This document shows positions 62,376 through 64,000 of a stretch of 64,000 nucleotides of DNA, piece by piece. The stretch's first letter is position 1; the number at the start of each line of letters is the position of its first letter. The notes below the pieces were generated by a model. That model saw nothing but the letters and a program-made list of their open reading frames with translations, was not told the DNA's origin and did no database searches. The translations under genes were made by a program, and so were the position numbers. The DNA comes from CBDCVN01 sp965223045 (GTDB lineage: Bacteria; Deinococcota; Deinococci; Deinococcales; Trueperaceae): NCBI GenBank assembly GCA_965223045.1, contig CBDCVN010000013.1:2294001-2358000 (forward strand). Direction: 5' to 3'.

Positions 62376-62660
62376 TCTTTAATATACCTCCTAAATAATA
62401 AGGTTGAATTTACCATTAGATTAAGCTCAAGCTTAATAAAAAATGGTGCTATCTAAAAACAGAATCCCCTATTAAATTATAGGAGACTTGATAAGAGTAT
62501 ACTAAGATTTTATGAAGCAAAAGTGAAATTCTGTTTACGGAATCAACAATTATCACGTGTTGAATTTAGTTTCACCCTTCTCACAAATATCAAACATTCC
62601 GGCGATTTTCTACTAGGGTTTAAAATTAAAGCAAACTTGATAATAACACACTCAAATCTC

Positions 62661-62690
62661 TTGACATTAGGGCATTAGTATTGTTATACT
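62661..62690 (+). promoter_or_regulatory. Sigma70-type promoter of dnaK
   Basis: TTGACA at 62661-62666, 18 nt, TATACT at 62685-62690. Transcription would start near 62697, giving a leader of about 75 nt before dnaK. The remainder of 62376-62660 has no gene and no CIRCE element that I can see. Confidence 0.8.
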
Positions 62691-62708
62691 CTCACGCAGA
62701 GAATAGTG

Positions 62709-62746
62709 CCTTGCTACATAAACTTTAGATAAACTTCATAGCAAGG
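62709..62746 (+). promoter_or_regulatory. Leader hairpin of dnaK
   Basis: CCTTGCTA and TAGCAAGG form a perfect 8-bp stem around 22 nt, inside the dnaK 5' leader and 11 bp before the AAGGAG site. It could stabilise the mRNA or respond to temperature; position and symmetry are the only evidence. Confidence 0.45.
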
Positions 62747-62770
62747 TTAGTTAAATAAGGAGCACAAATT

Positions 62771-64000
62771 ATGGCTAAAGCCGTTGGTATAGATTTAGGA
62801 ACAACTAATAGTGTTATTGCTGTAATGGAGGGAGGTGAACCTACAGTATTGGTTAATAGTGAAGGCAGTAGAACTACCCCCTCAGTAGTGGCATTTAAAG
62901 ACGATCAGCGTATGGTTGGTCAGGTAGCTAAACGCCAAGCCGTTCTCAATGCTCAAGGGACTCTTTTTGAAGTCAAGCGCTATATTGGACGAACATGGGA
63001 AGAAGTAAGTGAGGAAGCTGAGCGTAGCCCATATGAAGTTGTACGTGGTGATGATGGTGGTGTACGTTTTGTGTCAAATGGCAAGAAGTATACACCTGAA
63101 GAAGTGTCTGCAATGGTGCTACAAAAGTTAGTTGAGGACGCAAGCACTAGTTTAGGTGAAAAAATCACCAAAGCAGTTGTTACTGTGCCTGCTTACTTTA
63201 ATAACTCACAACGTGAAGCTACTCAAAATGCAGGTAAGATTGCTGGCTTAGAGGTATTGCGTATAGTTAACGAACCTACTGCTGCTGCACTTGCTTATGG
63301 TCTGGATAAAAAAGGTAACGAAACAGTTTTAGTCTTTGACCTAGGTGGTGGTACTTTTGATGTGTCTGTTCTGGAAGTAGGTGACGGTGTTTTTGAGGTA
63401 CGCTCAACCTCCGGAGATACCCACTTAGGTGGCTCAGATTTTGATTATGCCATTGTTAACTGGTTAGCTGATGAATTTCAAAAGGAATACAATGTAGATT
63501 TACGTAAAGATAAACAGGCCCTACAACGCCTTATTGAAGCATCAGAAAAAGCCAAGATAGAACTTTCAAACCTACCTGAAACAGCAATTAGTCTTCCCTT
63601 TATTGCAATGGACCCTGCTAGCAACGCACCACTTTATTTAGATAAAAAACTTAGTCGTGCTAAGTTTGAAGAACTTATTGCCCCACTCTTACAACGTGTA
63701 CGCAAACCTGTTGAAGACGCCTTAAAAGATGCCAAACTTAGTAAAAATGATATTCATGAAGTTATCTTAGTAGGTGGTTCTACCCGCGTGCCAGCAGTAA
63801 AAAACCTTGTTACGGAATTACTTAGTAAAGAACCTAATCAATCAGTTAATCCTGACGAGGTAGTAGCACTTGGCGCTGCTGTACAGGCAGGTGTATTAAC
63901 AGGCGATGTAGACGACATAGTCTTACTTGATGTTACCCCACTTACTCTTGGTGTAGAAACTAAAGGTGGCGTATTCACACCTTTAATTGAGCGCAATACC
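62771..64000 (+). CDS. dnaK: Chaperone DnaK, 3' end beyond window
   Basis: Hsp70 chaperone, ATP-dependent folding with DnaJ and GrpE. 410 codons of about 600-630 are in the window. AKAVGIDLGTTNSVIAV, NEPTAAALAYGLD, VFDLGGGTFDVSVLEVG, VGGSTRVPAVKNL and the start of the linker (DVTPLTLGVETKGG) are canonical. Start ATG 62771 with AAGGAG 10 nt upstream. dnaJ/grpE would be expected downstream. Confidence 0.98.
   Translation, partial: MAKAVGIDLGTTNSVIAVMEGGEPTVLVNSEGSRTTPSVVAFKDDQRMVGQVAKRQAVLNAQGTLFEVKRYIGRTWEEVSEEAERSPYEVVRGDDGGVRFVSNGKKYTPEEVSAMVLQKLVEDASTSLGEKITKAVVTVPAYFNNSQREATQNAGKIAGLEVLRIVNEPTAAALAYGLDKKGNETVLVFDLGGGTFDVSVLEVGDGVFEVRSTSGDTHLGGSDFDYAIVNWLADEFQKEYNVDLRKDKQALQRLIEASEKAKIELSNLPETAISLPFIAMDPASNAPLYLDKKLSRAKFEELIAPLLQRVRKPVEDALKDAKLSKNDIHEVILVGGSTRVPAVKNLVTELLSKEPNQSVNPDEVVALGAAVQAGVLTGDVDDIVLLDVTPLTLGVETKGGVFTPLIERNT

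Noticed and set aside
1..64000. CRISPR array or regularly spaced repeats
   Set aside because: Repeats found are isolated palindromes and IS ends; none is regularly spaced, and no cas gene is present.

Overview
The window is a low-GC (under 40% by eye) bacterial chromosome segment: 5 housekeeping regions interleaved with exported proteins, broken genes and mobile elements. The best guess for the organism is a low-GC member of the Deinococcota or a close relative. This rests on the overall look of GlgC, RecA and FtsH, on mixed start signals (clear Shine-Dalgarno sites beside genes with a TANNNT box 7-8 nt before the start and no Shine-Dalgarno, i.e. probably leaderless), and on frequent GTG/TTG starts. 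Lipobox lipoproteins are common. This is inference; a 16S or marker-gene tree would settle it. The palindrome CTCGAG, often as GCTCGAGC, is strongly over-represented across the native genes and absent from the full-size insertion sequences.

Layout. 1-3.7 kb: an ABC ATPase (cut by the window edge), a VapC/AbrB toxin-antitoxin pair, a rhodanese, tsaB and two small genes. 3.7-10.2 kb: an exported-protein island with a LysM gene broken by a stop codon, two large secreted metzincin-like proteases, small lipoproteins and a stand-alone paralogue of the second protease's C-terminal module. 10.2-16.9 kb: an RsmC-like methyltransferase, then on the minus strand a compact operon matching the STM4015-STM4014-STM4013-STM4012-STM4011 families (leucine-rich-repeat protein, ATP-grasp protein, sulfatase-like hydrolase and two radical SAM enzymes). 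Two very small ORFs lie in and after it. This conserved system has no assigned function that I know of and is the main item of interest. 17-22 kb: a TrkH remnant, a secreted FN3-like protein, a metallophosphoesterase-like protein that has lost metal ligands, and a two-component system.

22-34 kb is housekeeping: a YyaL/DUF255 protein, recA with a small downstream gene, a potassium-independent H+-pyrophosphatase, rlmN with a short upstream gene, glgC, ftsH and plsX. 34-39.4 kb has been damaged by transposition: an IS5-type element sits exactly at the start codon of a VOC gene (target duplication ATG), a 341-bp MITE-like element splits an AraC-type regulator (6-bp duplication), and a 161-bp MITE related to the IS5-type element splits a lipoprotein gene (3-bp duplication). 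In the two split genes, removing the insert restores one reading frame. An orphan DppC-type permease, rlmH and a zinc-ribbon protein lie between.

39.4-47.7 kb: HD hydrolase, folC, small exported proteins, cytochrome c, DoxX, DUF2227-like protein, dcd, GGDEF protein and ispH. 47.9-51.1 kb: an IS1634-type transposase gene interrupted by an IS701/IS4-type element. 51.4-53 kb: an exported metallo-beta-lactamase-fold hydrolase and a TetR regulator. 53.6-58.4 kb: a decayed transposase carrying an IS200/IS605-like hairpin element, an RHH protein, an FGE-like protein, a frameshifted RHH gene, menG and a second IS5-type element. 58.4-64 kb: pterin dehydratase, thioredoxin, an amidohydrolase, rsmB, a YugP-type metallopeptidase and dnaK (running off the edge) behind a sigma70-type promoter.

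I saw no rRNA or tRNA gene and no CRISPR array.
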